NCBI GenBank assembly: GCA_023254755.1
Contig: JALRKU010000138.1
Coordinates: 1-6,220 of the forward strand
DNA: 6,220 bases
Origin: Aeromicrobium sp.
GTDB taxonomy: Bacteria > Actinomycetota > Actinomycetes > Propionibacteriales > Nocardioidaceae
Reading direction: 5' to 3'
Shown: positions 1 through 5,134 of the stretch, one piece after another
Numbering within the stretch: position 1 is the first letter of the stretch
Layout: each line of letters begins with the position of its first letter
Notes under the pieces: model-generated
The model's database searches: none
What the model saw: the letters and a program-made list of their open reading frames with translations, nothing else
What the model was told of the DNA's origin: nothing
Program-made: the position numbers and the translations under genes

Positions 1-7
1 AGGGAGG
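1..7 (+). promoter_or_regulatory. Shine-Dalgarno site for the small RHH-like gene
   Basis: AGGGAGG at 1-7 is a strong match to the anti-Shine-Dalgarno sequence. It lies 10 bases before the ATG at 18, but 22 bases before the in-frame GTG at 30 and 28 before the ATG at 36. It therefore favours the start at 18. It sits inside the end of the upstream parA-like frame, as expected for coupled genes. Confidence 0.55.
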
Positions 8-33
8 TGCTGCAGCGATGCCCCGGCGCGTGA
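1..33 (+). CDS. C-terminal end of a probable ParA-family ATPase (partial)
   Basis: Reading from base 1, ten codons give REVLQRCPGA and then TGA at 31-33. The 'REVL' ending with a short variable tail resembles the last helix of Soj/ParA-type ATPases, and a parA-like gene directly before scpA is common in actinobacteria. ParA proteins are Walker-type ATPases that bind DNA non-specifically and position chromosomes or plasmids. Only the tail is visible, so no catalytic motif can be checked and the assignment rests on ten residues plus context. The frame overlaps the next gene by 16 bases if that gene starts at 18, or by 4 bases (GTGA) if it starts at 30. If this frame is not coding, the bases are simply the leader of the next gene. 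Confidence 0.45.
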   Translation, partial: REVLQRCPGA

Positions 34-329
34 CCATGCCGGGGGCCGACGAGCTGTTCCGCCCCACGACGAAGCCCGCCAAGGGCGACGCCGCGACGAG
101 CGACGCACCGGTCGACAGCGGTCGGGTCAAGCACGACGAGAAGATGACCGTCTACCTCACGGCCGAGGAGCTGCTCGCGATCGAGCAGGCGCGCCTGCAG
201 CTGCGCGCCGAGCTGGGTCGCACGGTCGACCGTGGTCGCTTCGTGCGGGCCGCGATCGCCGAGGCGTTGGCCGATCTCGACGCGCGAGGCACCGACAGCG
301 ACGTCGCGCGGCGATTGAGCGGCGCGTGA
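18..329 (+). CDS. Small probable ribbon-helix-helix protein between a parA-like gene and scpA
   Basis: This encodes a 103-residue soluble protein that I cannot name. Residues 1-40 are polar, rich in Pro, Lys and Arg, and probably disordered. The rest looks like a ribbon-helix-helix fold: a short strand KMTVYLT (42-48), a first helix of about 49-67, a turn at GRTVDRGR, and a second helix RFVRAAIAEAL (74-84). RHH proteins bind DNA as dimers through the strand. Residues 42-48 would fill that role, with K42 and Y46 pointing at DNA; this is inference from pattern only. The start at 18 is chosen for the AGGGAGG at 1-7. GTG at 30 and ATG at 36 are alternatives that lose 4 or 6 residues. Position between a ParA-like ATPase and scpA suggests a role in chromosome segregation or in regulating this operon. 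It could also be an unrelated coiled-coil-like hypothetical. There are no membrane segments or signal peptide. Confidence 0.8.
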   Translation: MPRRVTMPGADELFRPTTKPAKGDAATSDAPVDSGRVKHDEKMTVYLTAEELLAIEQARLQLRAELGRTVDRGRFVRAAIAEALADLDARGTDSDVARRLSGA

Positions 330-366
330 CCGTCGCGATGGGCGTGGGCTCGACGTGACCGTCGCG
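325..366 (+). repeat. 13-bp direct repeat spanning the small gene/scpA junction
   Basis: CGTGACCGTCGCG occurs at 325-337 and again at 354-366, 29 bases apart. The first copy holds the stop codon of the small gene (TGA 327-329). The second holds the GTG start of scpA (355-357). A shorter related piece, GGCGCGTGACC, occurs at 25-35 over the parA-like stop and again at 321-331 over the small gene's stop. In high-GC DNA short GTGACC matches are frequent, so chance or local duplication are both possible. Confidence 0.6.
326..358 (+). other. Possible 10-codon mini-ORF linking the small gene to scpA
   Basis: A GTG at 326-328 overlaps the preceding TGA (327-329) as GTGA. It opens a frame reading MTVAMGVGST that ends at TGA 356-358, which in turn overlaps the scpA GTG start (355-357) as GTGA. 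A ribosome finishing the small gene could therefore restart and be delivered to the scpA start, which has only weak Shine-Dalgarno-like sequence (GGGC at 347-349). Translation is not shown by the sequence. Short frames of this kind also arise by chance. Confidence 0.2.
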
Positions 367-1251
367 GGCGTCGAGTCGTCGCCGTCCGGGTTCGAGGTCT
401 CCCTCACCAACTTCGAGGGACCGTTCGACCTGCTGCTGCAGCTGATCTCCAAGCACGAGCTCGACATCACCGAGGTGGCTCTCTCGGCCGTCACGACGGA
501 GTTCATCGCCTACGTCAAGACGCTCGACGACGACCTCGAGCAGACCACGAGCTTCCTGCTGGTCGCGTCGACGCTGCTCGACCTGAAGGCCGCCCGGCTG
601 CTGCCACAGGCCGAGGTGGAGGACGAGGACGACCTCGCCCTGCTGGAGGCGCGTGACCTGCTGTTCGCGCGCCTGCTGCAGTACAAGGCGTTCAAGCAGG
701 TCGCGGCCTCGTTCGCCGAGCGGCTCGAGGCCGAGCGCCGCAGGTTCCCGCGGGTCGTGCAGCTCGAGCCGCGCTTCGCCGAGCTGCTCCCCGAGGTCGT
801 CATCTCCGCCGGCCCCCACGAGCTCGCGCGTCTGGCGGCCGCGGTGTTCGCGGTCAAGCCGGTCCCGGTCGTCTCCCTGGCGCACCTGCACGCCCCGCAG
901 GTCAGCGTGCGCGAGCAGGTGCACCTGATGGTGGACCAGCTGCGCCGGTCGGGGGAGATGACCTTCCGCGCCCTCACGGTCGACGCCGCGGACCTGATGA
1001 CCAAGGTCGCCCGTTTCCTGGGACTCCTCGAGCTGTTCCGCGAGGGCGCGGTGGGACTGGAGCAGGCCACGCCGCTGGGCGAGCTGCTCGTCCGGTGGAC
1101 CGGCACCGACGACGGCGACATCGACGTCGGTGACGAGTTCGACCAGCCGAGCGTCGAGGAGACGGGCCTCGAGCCCGACGCGGGTCCGGAGGTCGAGCCC
1201 GTCGCCCTCGTGACCGCATCCGACGAACCCACCGGAGCACCCGATGACTGA
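355..1251 (+). CDS. scpA: Segregation and condensation protein A, ScpA (kleisin)
   Basis: ScpA is the kleisin subunit that bridges the heads of the SMC dimer and, with ScpB, forms the bacterial condensin that compacts and separates chromosomes. The 298-residue product carries the family signature near the N-terminus: FEGPFDLLLQLI (20-31) and KHELDITEVALSAVT (33-47), followed by FLLVASTLLDLKAARLLP (67-84), the helical part that contacts the SMC neck. A helical middle binds ScpB. The C-terminal winged-helix region VARFLGLLELFREGAV (218-233) ending in LGELLVRW (241-248) fits the SMC-cap contact. Residues 249-298 form an acidic, Pro/Glu/Asp-rich tail beyond the usual core of about 250 residues. 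GTG 355 is the only plausible start, since the frame is closed by TGA at 316-318 and has no start between. The gene starts 25 bases after the small gene and overlaps scpB by 8. Confidence 0.95.
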   Translation: MTVAGVESSPSGFEVSLTNFEGPFDLLLQLISKHELDITEVALSAVTTEFIAYVKTLDDDLEQTTSFLLVASTLLDLKAARLLPQAEVEDEDDLALLEARDLLFARLLQYKAFKQVAASFAERLEAERRRFPRVVQLEPRFAELLPEVVISAGPHELARLAAAVFAVKPVPVVSLAHLHAPQVSVREQVHLMVDQLRRSGEMTFRALTVDAADLMTKVARFLGLLELFREGAVGLEQATPLGELLVRWTGTDDGDIDVGDEFDQPSVEETGLEPDAGPEVEPVALVTASDEPTGAPDD

Positions 1252-1945
1252 CACCCCCCAGCGCCTCGAGACCGCCTCCCCTCGTGACCCCGCCGGCCCG
1301 CCGGTCGGCGACGACGAGCTCGAGCTGCAGGTGCTCGACCTTGCACCGGCCCTCGAGGCCGTCCTCATGATCGCCGACCAGCCGCTCGACCACCTGACGC
1401 TGGCGCAGGCCGTCGGCCACCCGCCGGCCGACGTCGCCCGGGTGCTCCAGGAGCTCGCCGACGGCTACACCGAGCAGGGCCGTGGCTTCGAGCTGCGCAA
1501 CGTCGCGGGCGGATGGCGCTTCTTCTCCCGCGAGGCGTTCGCGCCGGCCGTCGAGCGGTTCGTCCTCGAGGGGCAGCACGCCCGGCTGACCCAGGCGGCC
1601 CTGGAGACGATGGCCGTCGTGGCCTACCGGCAGCCGATCAGCCGGTCGCGCATCTCGGCGATCCGTGGCGTCAACGTCGACGGCGTCGTGCGCACCCTGG
1701 TCACGCGGGGTCTCATCACCGAGGACGGTGCCGACCCCGAGAGCGGCGCCACGCTCTACCGCACGACGCCGTACTTCCTGGAGCGCATGGGCCTGGACAG
1801 CCTGGCGGACCTGCCCGACCTCGCGCCGCTGCTGCCCGAGCTCGACGAGCTCGACGACGACGCGCTCGCGGGGCCGGCCCCGGCCGGCAGCCACGCCGAT
1901 CCGCTCCCGCAGGACGCTCCCGACCAGTCCCCGAACGATGTCTGA
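1244..1945 (+). CDS. scpB: Segregation and condensation protein B, ScpB
   Basis: ScpB dimers bind the middle of ScpA and are needed for SMC condensin function on the nucleoid. The 233-residue protein has two winged-helix domains. The first spans about 34-103 (ALEAVLMIADQPL, then the GFELRNVAGGWRFFSR strand-turn at 81-96). The second spans about 113-186, with the highly conserved run LTQAALETMAVVAYRQPISR at 115-134 followed by SRISAIRGVNVDGVVRTL and the RGLI turn. Residues 1-30 and about 188-233 are acidic, Pro/Ala-rich tails that look disordered; the core fits the usual length of about 190. The start is supported by GGAG at 1234-1237, six bases before ATG. The gene overlaps scpA by 8 bp (ATGACTGA), consistent with stoichiometric, coupled synthesis of the two partners, and overlaps the next gene by 8 bp. 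Confidence 0.95.
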   Translation: MTDTPQRLETASPRDPAGPPVGDDELELQVLDLAPALEAVLMIADQPLDHLTLAQAVGHPPADVARVLQELADGYTEQGRGFELRNVAGGWRFFSREAFAPAVERFVLEGQHARLTQAALETMAVVAYRQPISRSRISAIRGVNVDGVVRTLVTRGLITEDGADPESGATLYRTTPYFLERMGLDSLADLPDLAPLLPELDELDDDALAGPAPAGSHADPLPQDAPDQSPNDV

Positions 1946-2681
1946 CCCCGCACCGCAGGGGATCCGCCTGCAGAAGGTGCTCGCAGCGGCCGGTGTCGCG
2001 AGCCGACGCCGCTGCGAGGAGCTGATGGCCGACGGCCACGTCGAGGTCAACGGCGAGATCGTCACCCAGATGGGCGCGCGCGTCGACCCGGCCACCGACG
2101 TCATCCGGGTCGACGGCGTTCGGCTGCCGCCGCCGAGCGACCACGCCTACCTCGTGCTGAACAAGCCGCGCGGCGTGGTGTCCACGATGGCCGACGAGAA
2201 CGGCCGCCCGGATCTCTCCGGGCTGCTCGCCGACCGCGCCGACCGCCTCTTCCACGTCGGCCGACTCGACACCGACACGTCCGGGCTGCTGGTCCTCACC
2301 AACGACGGCGACCTGGCCCACCGGCTCGCGCACCCCTCGTTCGAGATCACCAAGACGTACGTCGCCCTGGTCGAGGGGTCGGTGCCCGACCGGCTCGGCC
2401 GCGTCCTGGCGGCGGGCGTCGACCTCGACGACGGACCGGCCGTCGTCGACCGGTTCGTCGTCAAGGACCGAGGCCAGGCCCGCAGCCTGGTCGAGCTCGA
2501 CATCCACATGGGTCGCAACCGCATCGTGCGTCGCCTGCTCGACGCCGTCGGGCATCCCGTGGTCGAGCTGACCCGCACGGCCTTCGGTCCGCTGCGCCTC
2601 GGCGGGCTGCAGGTGGGCCGCCTGCGCGACCTGTCCCGCGACGAGCTGGGCGCCCTCTTCGACAGCGTGGGTCCGTCATGA
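1938..2681 (+). CDS. rluB: rRNA pseudouridine synthase, RsuA/RluB family
   Basis: The 247-residue enzyme isomerises a specific uridine in rRNA to pseudouridine. It starts with an S4 RNA-binding domain: IRLQKVLAAAGVASRRRCEEL (9-29) and HVEVNGEIV (34-42). The catalytic domain follows: LVLNKPRGVVST (72-83), the active-site motif GRLDTDTSGLLVLTNDGDL (108-126) with the probable catalytic Asp at 111, TKTYVALVEG (138-147), and GRNRIVRRLLDAVGHPV (192-208). Family homologues next to scpB are usually RluB-like and act on 23S rRNA, whereas RsuA modifies 16S rRNA; which target applies here cannot be read from sequence, so the symbol is provisional. The frame stays open upstream to 1665, but those codons lie over scpB and encode no S4 residues. 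ATG 1938 overlaps the scpB stop by 8 bp (ATGTCTGA). No clear Shine-Dalgarno precedes it, suggesting coupled translation. Confidence 0.92.
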   Translation: MSDPAPQGIRLQKVLAAAGVASRRRCEELMADGHVEVNGEIVTQMGARVDPATDVIRVDGVRLPPPSDHAYLVLNKPRGVVSTMADENGRPDLSGLLADRADRLFHVGRLDTDTSGLLVLTNDGDLAHRLAHPSFEITKTYVALVEGSVPDRLGRVLAAGVDLDDGPAVVDRFVVKDRGQARSLVELDIHMGRNRIVRRLLDAVGHPVVELTRTAFGPLRLGGLQVGRLRDLSRDELGALFDSVGPS

Positions 2682-3745
2682 GCGACCTGCCCTCCGGACC
2701 GATCGCCGTCGTCGGCTGCGGCCTCATCGGCACGTCGGTCGCCCTCGCGCTCCGGTCCCACGACCTCGACGTCCGGCTCGCCGACGCCTCCGCGCAGCAC
2801 CTGGAGCAGGCCGTCGCCCTCGGTGCGGGCCGGCCGCTGACCGACGACGTCACGCCGGTGCTCGTGGTGGTGGCCGTGCCACCGGCGGTCGCGGCCGGCG
2901 TCGTGACCGACGCGCTCGGTCGCTGGCCCGCGGCGCTGGTCACCGACGTCACGAGCGTGAAGTCGCGACTCCAGCAGGCGCTGGCCGAGGTCCCCGGTGC
3001 CGAGCGGTACGCCGGCGGCCACCCGATGGCGGGCAGCGAGCGCTCCGGTCCGACCGCCGCGTCGGCCAGCCTGTTCGAAGGACGTCCGTGGGCGGTCACG
3101 CCGACCTCGAGCACGCTGCCCGAGGCGCTCGACGTGGTGGTCGACCTGGCGCTCAACCTCGGCGCCGTGCCGATCATCATGGACGCCACGGCGCACGACC
3201 GTGCGGTGGCCGTGGTGTCGCACGTGCCGCAGGTGATGTCCAGCCTCACCGCGGCGCGGCTCAACGACGCCCCCGAGAACCACCTCGCGCTGTCCGGCCC
3301 CGGACTGCGCGACGTCACCCGCATCGCCGGCAGCGACCTGGGGCTGTGGCTCGACATCCTGGGCGACAACGCGCGCGACGTCAGGGCGGTGCTCGAGGAC
3401 GTCCGTGCCGACCTCGACCGGGTCATCGCGGCGCTGGCCCAGGCCGACGCGAGCACGCTCTCCGCGGTCCTGGAGTCGGGCCGTCAGGGCACCCGGCTCA
3501 TCCCCGGCAAGCACGGCGACGCCCCGTCGCGTCTGGACTCCGTGCACGTCCAGGTCGCCGACCGCCCGGGCGAATTGTCGCGATTGATGACCGATACGGG
3601 ACAATCGGGTGTCAACATCGAGGACCTGCGTCTCGACCACGACCTCGGGCGGCCCGTCGGCCTCGCCGAGATCTCGGTCGCACCGGGCCTCGGCGACACG
3701 CTGGTCGCCGCGTTGACCGAGCGCGGGTGGACCGCGTACCGCTGA
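2678..3745 (+). CDS. tyrA: Prephenate (or arogenate) dehydrogenase with C-terminal ACT domain, TyrA
   Basis: TyrA performs the oxidative decarboxylation leading to tyrosine, using NAD(P)+ with prephenate or arogenate. The 355-residue protein opens with a Rossmann motif IAVVGCGLIGTS (9-20, GxGxxG at 13-18). The acidic residue D36 after the second strand favours NAD+. Next come VTDVTSVKS (88-96), the catalytic-site motif GGHPMAGSERSG (113-124, His115), DATAHDRAVAVVSHVPQ (169-185) and the RDVTRIAGSD region (211-220, Arg215) that probably binds the substrate carboxylate. A probable ACT domain covers about 286-355 (VHVQVADRPGELSRLM onward), the likely tyrosine feedback site. Many homologues read SHxPH where this has SHVPQ (Gln185), which may bear on substrate choice. 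The start is the ATGA overlap with the preceding gene, and it puts the Rossmann strand at the usual distance from the N-terminus. A patch of rare codons lies at 3572-3610. Confidence 0.93.
   Translation: MSDLPSGPIAVVGCGLIGTSVALALRSHDLDVRLADASAQHLEQAVALGAGRPLTDDVTPVLVVVAVPPAVAAGVVTDALGRWPAALVTDVTSVKSRLQQALAEVPGAERYAGGHPMAGSERSGPTAASASLFEGRPWAVTPTSSTLPEALDVVVDLALNLGAVPIIMDATAHDRAVAVVSHVPQVMSSLTAARLNDAPENHLALSGPGLRDVTRIAGSDLGLWLDILGDNARDVRAVLEDVRADLDRVIAALAQADASTLSAVLESGRQGTRLIPGKHGDAPSRLDSVHVQVADRPGELSRLMTDTGQSGVNIEDLRLDHDLGRPVGLAEISVAPGLGDTLVAALTERGWTAYR
3574..3605 (+). repeat. Imperfect inverted repeat in an AT-richer patch inside tyrA
   Basis: ATTGTCGCG at 3574-3582 faces CGGGACAAT at 3597-3605, pairing at eight of nine positions around a 14-base loop. 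An alternative pairing is CGATTG (3581-3586) with CAATCG (3602-3607). Bases 3572-3607 are 18 of 36 G+C, well below the surrounding DNA. The element lies about 160 bases before the cmk start and could be an operator, a weak internal promoter or just a hairpin; none of these is demonstrated. Confidence 0.4.
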
Positions 3746-3751
3746 TCGAGC

Positions 3752-3756
3752 AGGAG
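3752..3756 (+). promoter_or_regulatory. Shine-Dalgarno site for cmk
   Basis: AGGAG lies eight bases before the GTG at 3765, in the 19-base gap after the tyrA stop. It fixes the GTG as the cmk start and is the clearest independent ribosome binding site in the second half of the window. This suggests cmk is translated without needing coupling to tyrA. Confidence 0.75.
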
Positions 3757-3764
3757 AACACACC

Positions 3765-4424
3765 GTGAGCACGCCACTGGTCGTCGCGATCGACGGACCG
3801 TCCGGTTCCGGCAAGTCGAGCACGTCGCGGGGGGTCGCGACCCGGCTCGGCCTGGCGTACCTCGACACCGGTGCGATGTACCGCGCGATGACGTGGGCGC
3901 TGCTGCAGGCCGGTGTCGACGTCGACGACCCCGCGGCGGTCGCTGCCGCCGCCGAGCACGTCGACGTGCGTTCCGGCACCGATCCGCTCGATCCGACGAT
4001 CCACGTCGGCGACACCGACGTCTCCGGCCCGATCCGCGGTGACCGCGTGACGGCGGCCGTCAGCCCGGTCGCGACCGTTCCACGGGTCCGCGAGCTGCTG
4101 GTCGACCTGCAGCGCCGAGCCATCGCCGCCTCCGACGGCATCGTCGTCGAGGGCCGCGACATCGGCACCGTGGTCGCCCCGGACGCGGCCGTGAAGATCT
4201 ACCTCGTCGCCGACCCGACGGCCCGAGCGGCACGTCGCGCCGCCGAGCAGGGCGGCGCCGACGCCGCGGCCACCGAGGCGTCGTTGGCGCGTCGCGACGA
4301 GATCGACTCCAGCCGGGCCGCGTCCCCGTTGACCAAGGCCGACGGCGCGACAGTCGTCGACAGCACGTTCCTGACCCTCGACGAGGTCATCGACGCGATC
4401 GTCGGGATCGTCGAGAGCCGATGA
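3765..4424 (+). CDS. cmk: Cytidylate kinase (CMP/dCMP kinase)
   Basis: The enzyme phosphorylates CMP and dCMP with ATP in the cytoplasm, recycling cytidine nucleotides for RNA, DNA and CDP-lipid synthesis. The 219-residue product has the full family pattern: P-loop IDGPSGSGKSSTSR (9-22), LDTGAMYRAMTW (33-44) of the NMP-binding region, VSPVATVPRVRELLVDLQR (99-117), EGRDIGTVVAPDAAVKIYL (129-147), the lid-type RRDEIDSSRAASPL (176-189), and DGATVVDST (193-201). Length matches the usual 215-230. GTG 3765 is chosen for the AGGAG eight bases upstream and because the beta-strand and P-loop follow directly. It sits 19 bases after tyrA and overlaps the acyltransferase by ATGA. Cmk next to der is the standard actinobacterial arrangement; here an acyltransferase gene lies between them. 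No key residue is missing. Confidence 0.96.
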   Translation: MSTPLVVAIDGPSGSGKSSTSRGVATRLGLAYLDTGAMYRAMTWALLQAGVDVDDPAAVAAAAEHVDVRSGTDPLDPTIHVGDTDVSGPIRGDRVTAAVSPVATVPRVRELLVDLQRRAIAASDGIVVEGRDIGTVVAPDAAVKIYLVADPTARAARRAAEQGGADAAATEASLARRDEIDSSRAASPLTKADGATVVDSTFLTLDEVIDAIVGIVESR

Positions 4425-5134
4425 CCACGACCGCCGCCGCACCGTCCGGCCCCGCGGTCGGGCTGCCCGAGCGGGGCCTGCGGATCATCCGCGGCTCTCT
4501 CGGGCCGAGGATGCTGCGCAAGTGGGACGTCCGCGAGCGCGGCCAGGGCTACGTGCCCGACGAGGGCCCGGTCATCATCGCCGCCAACCACATCGGCTGG
4601 CTCGACGGTCCGCTGCTGTTCATCCGGGCTCCCCGGCGCGTGCACGCCCTGGTCAAGGAGGAGGAGTTCGCCGGCCGCAACGCCCGGCTCCTGCGCGCCA
4701 TCAGCCAGATCCGCGTGGCCCGTGAGCGGGTCGACACCGGCGCGATGCGCCGTGCCTCGTCGGCCCTGGCCGCCGGCCAGGCGATCGGCATCTTCCCGGA
4801 GGGCCGCCGCGGCGACGGGGAGCTGCACGAGATCAAGAAGGGCATCGCGTACCTCGCGCTGGTGTCCGGCGCGCCGATCGTGCCGCTCGCCCTCTTCGGC
4901 ACTCGTGACCGTGGCGAGGGTCCGGACTTCCGCCCGGCACCCGGCGCGCGCATCGACCTGGTCTACGGTCGGCCACTGCGCATCGACGCCCAGCCGTGGC
5001 CCCGCACGACCGCCGCGATCGACGAGGCGGCCGTCGCGATCCACGAGCACCTGCTCGTCCACCTGGCCTGGGCGAAGGACGCGGTCAAGCGCGACCTGCC
5101 CGGGCCGCTCCCGAAGGGATCCTTCGATGTCTGA
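4421..5134 (+). CDS. Lysophospholipid acyltransferase family protein (PlsC-like)
   Basis: Members of this family transfer an acyl chain to lysophosphatidic acid or a related acceptor at the inner face of the membrane; the exact acceptor is unknown here. The 237-residue protein has the HX4D catalytic motif in IIAANHIGWLDGPLLF (52-67, His57 and Asp62), a second block HALVKEEEF (75-83), the acceptor-binding motif as GIFPEGRRGDGEL (123-135, Glu127, Gly128), and the late motif GAPIVPLALFG (150-160). The usual FPEGTR reads FPEGRR here. No clear transmembrane helix is present, so attachment is probably peripheral. The ATG overlaps the cmk stop (ATGA) and the stop overlaps the der start by 8 bp. The placement between cmk and der could match CTP supply for CDP-diacylglycerol, but co-transcription alone does not prove that. 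I leave the symbol blank because several acyltransferase paralogues share these motifs. Confidence 0.88.
   Translation: MTTTAAAPSGPAVGLPERGLRIIRGSLGPRMLRKWDVRERGQGYVPDEGPVIIAANHIGWLDGPLLFIRAPRRVHALVKEEEFAGRNARLLRAISQIRVARERVDTGAMRRASSALAAGQAIGIFPEGRRGDGELHEIKKGIAYLALVSGAPIVPLALFGTRDRGEGPDFRPAPGARIDLVYGRPLRIDAQPWPRTTAAIDEAAVAIHEHLLVHLAWAKDAVKRDLPGPLPKGSFDV
5113..5125 (+). promoter_or_regulatory. Small hairpin covering the der ribosome binding site
   Basis: GAAGG (5113-5117), GAT, CCTTC (5121-5125) can form a five-pair stem with a three-base loop. The best Shine-Dalgarno for der, AAGGGA at 5114-5119, is inside it, seven bases before the ATG at 5127. Ribosomes finishing the acyltransferase gene would open this stem, which would favour coupled translation. 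The stem is short, so the effect may be small. Confidence 0.4.

Noticed and set aside
157..1368. A 403-codon minus-strand frame opposite the small gene and scpA
   Set aside because: Its composition is Arg/Gly/Gln-rich without any family motif, and it mirrors the codon pattern of scpA. It is a shadow of the real gene.
1665..1937. An N-terminal extension of the pseudouridine synthase by 91 codons
   Set aside because: The frame is open, but these codons overlap the conserved second winged helix of scpB and encode Arg/Ser/Pro-rich sequence unlike the S4 domain. The ATG at 1938 fits family length.
3746..3764. A possible terminator or promoter between tyrA and cmk
   Set aside because: The 19-base gap has no inverted repeat or T-run and is taken up by the AGGAG ribosome binding site.
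2147..4168. A 673-codon open frame on the minus strand across rluB, tyrA and cmk
   Set aside because: It lies opposite three well-supported genes, has low-complexity Arg/Ser/Thr-rich sequence and no recognisable domain. Long antisense frames are expected in high-GC DNA.
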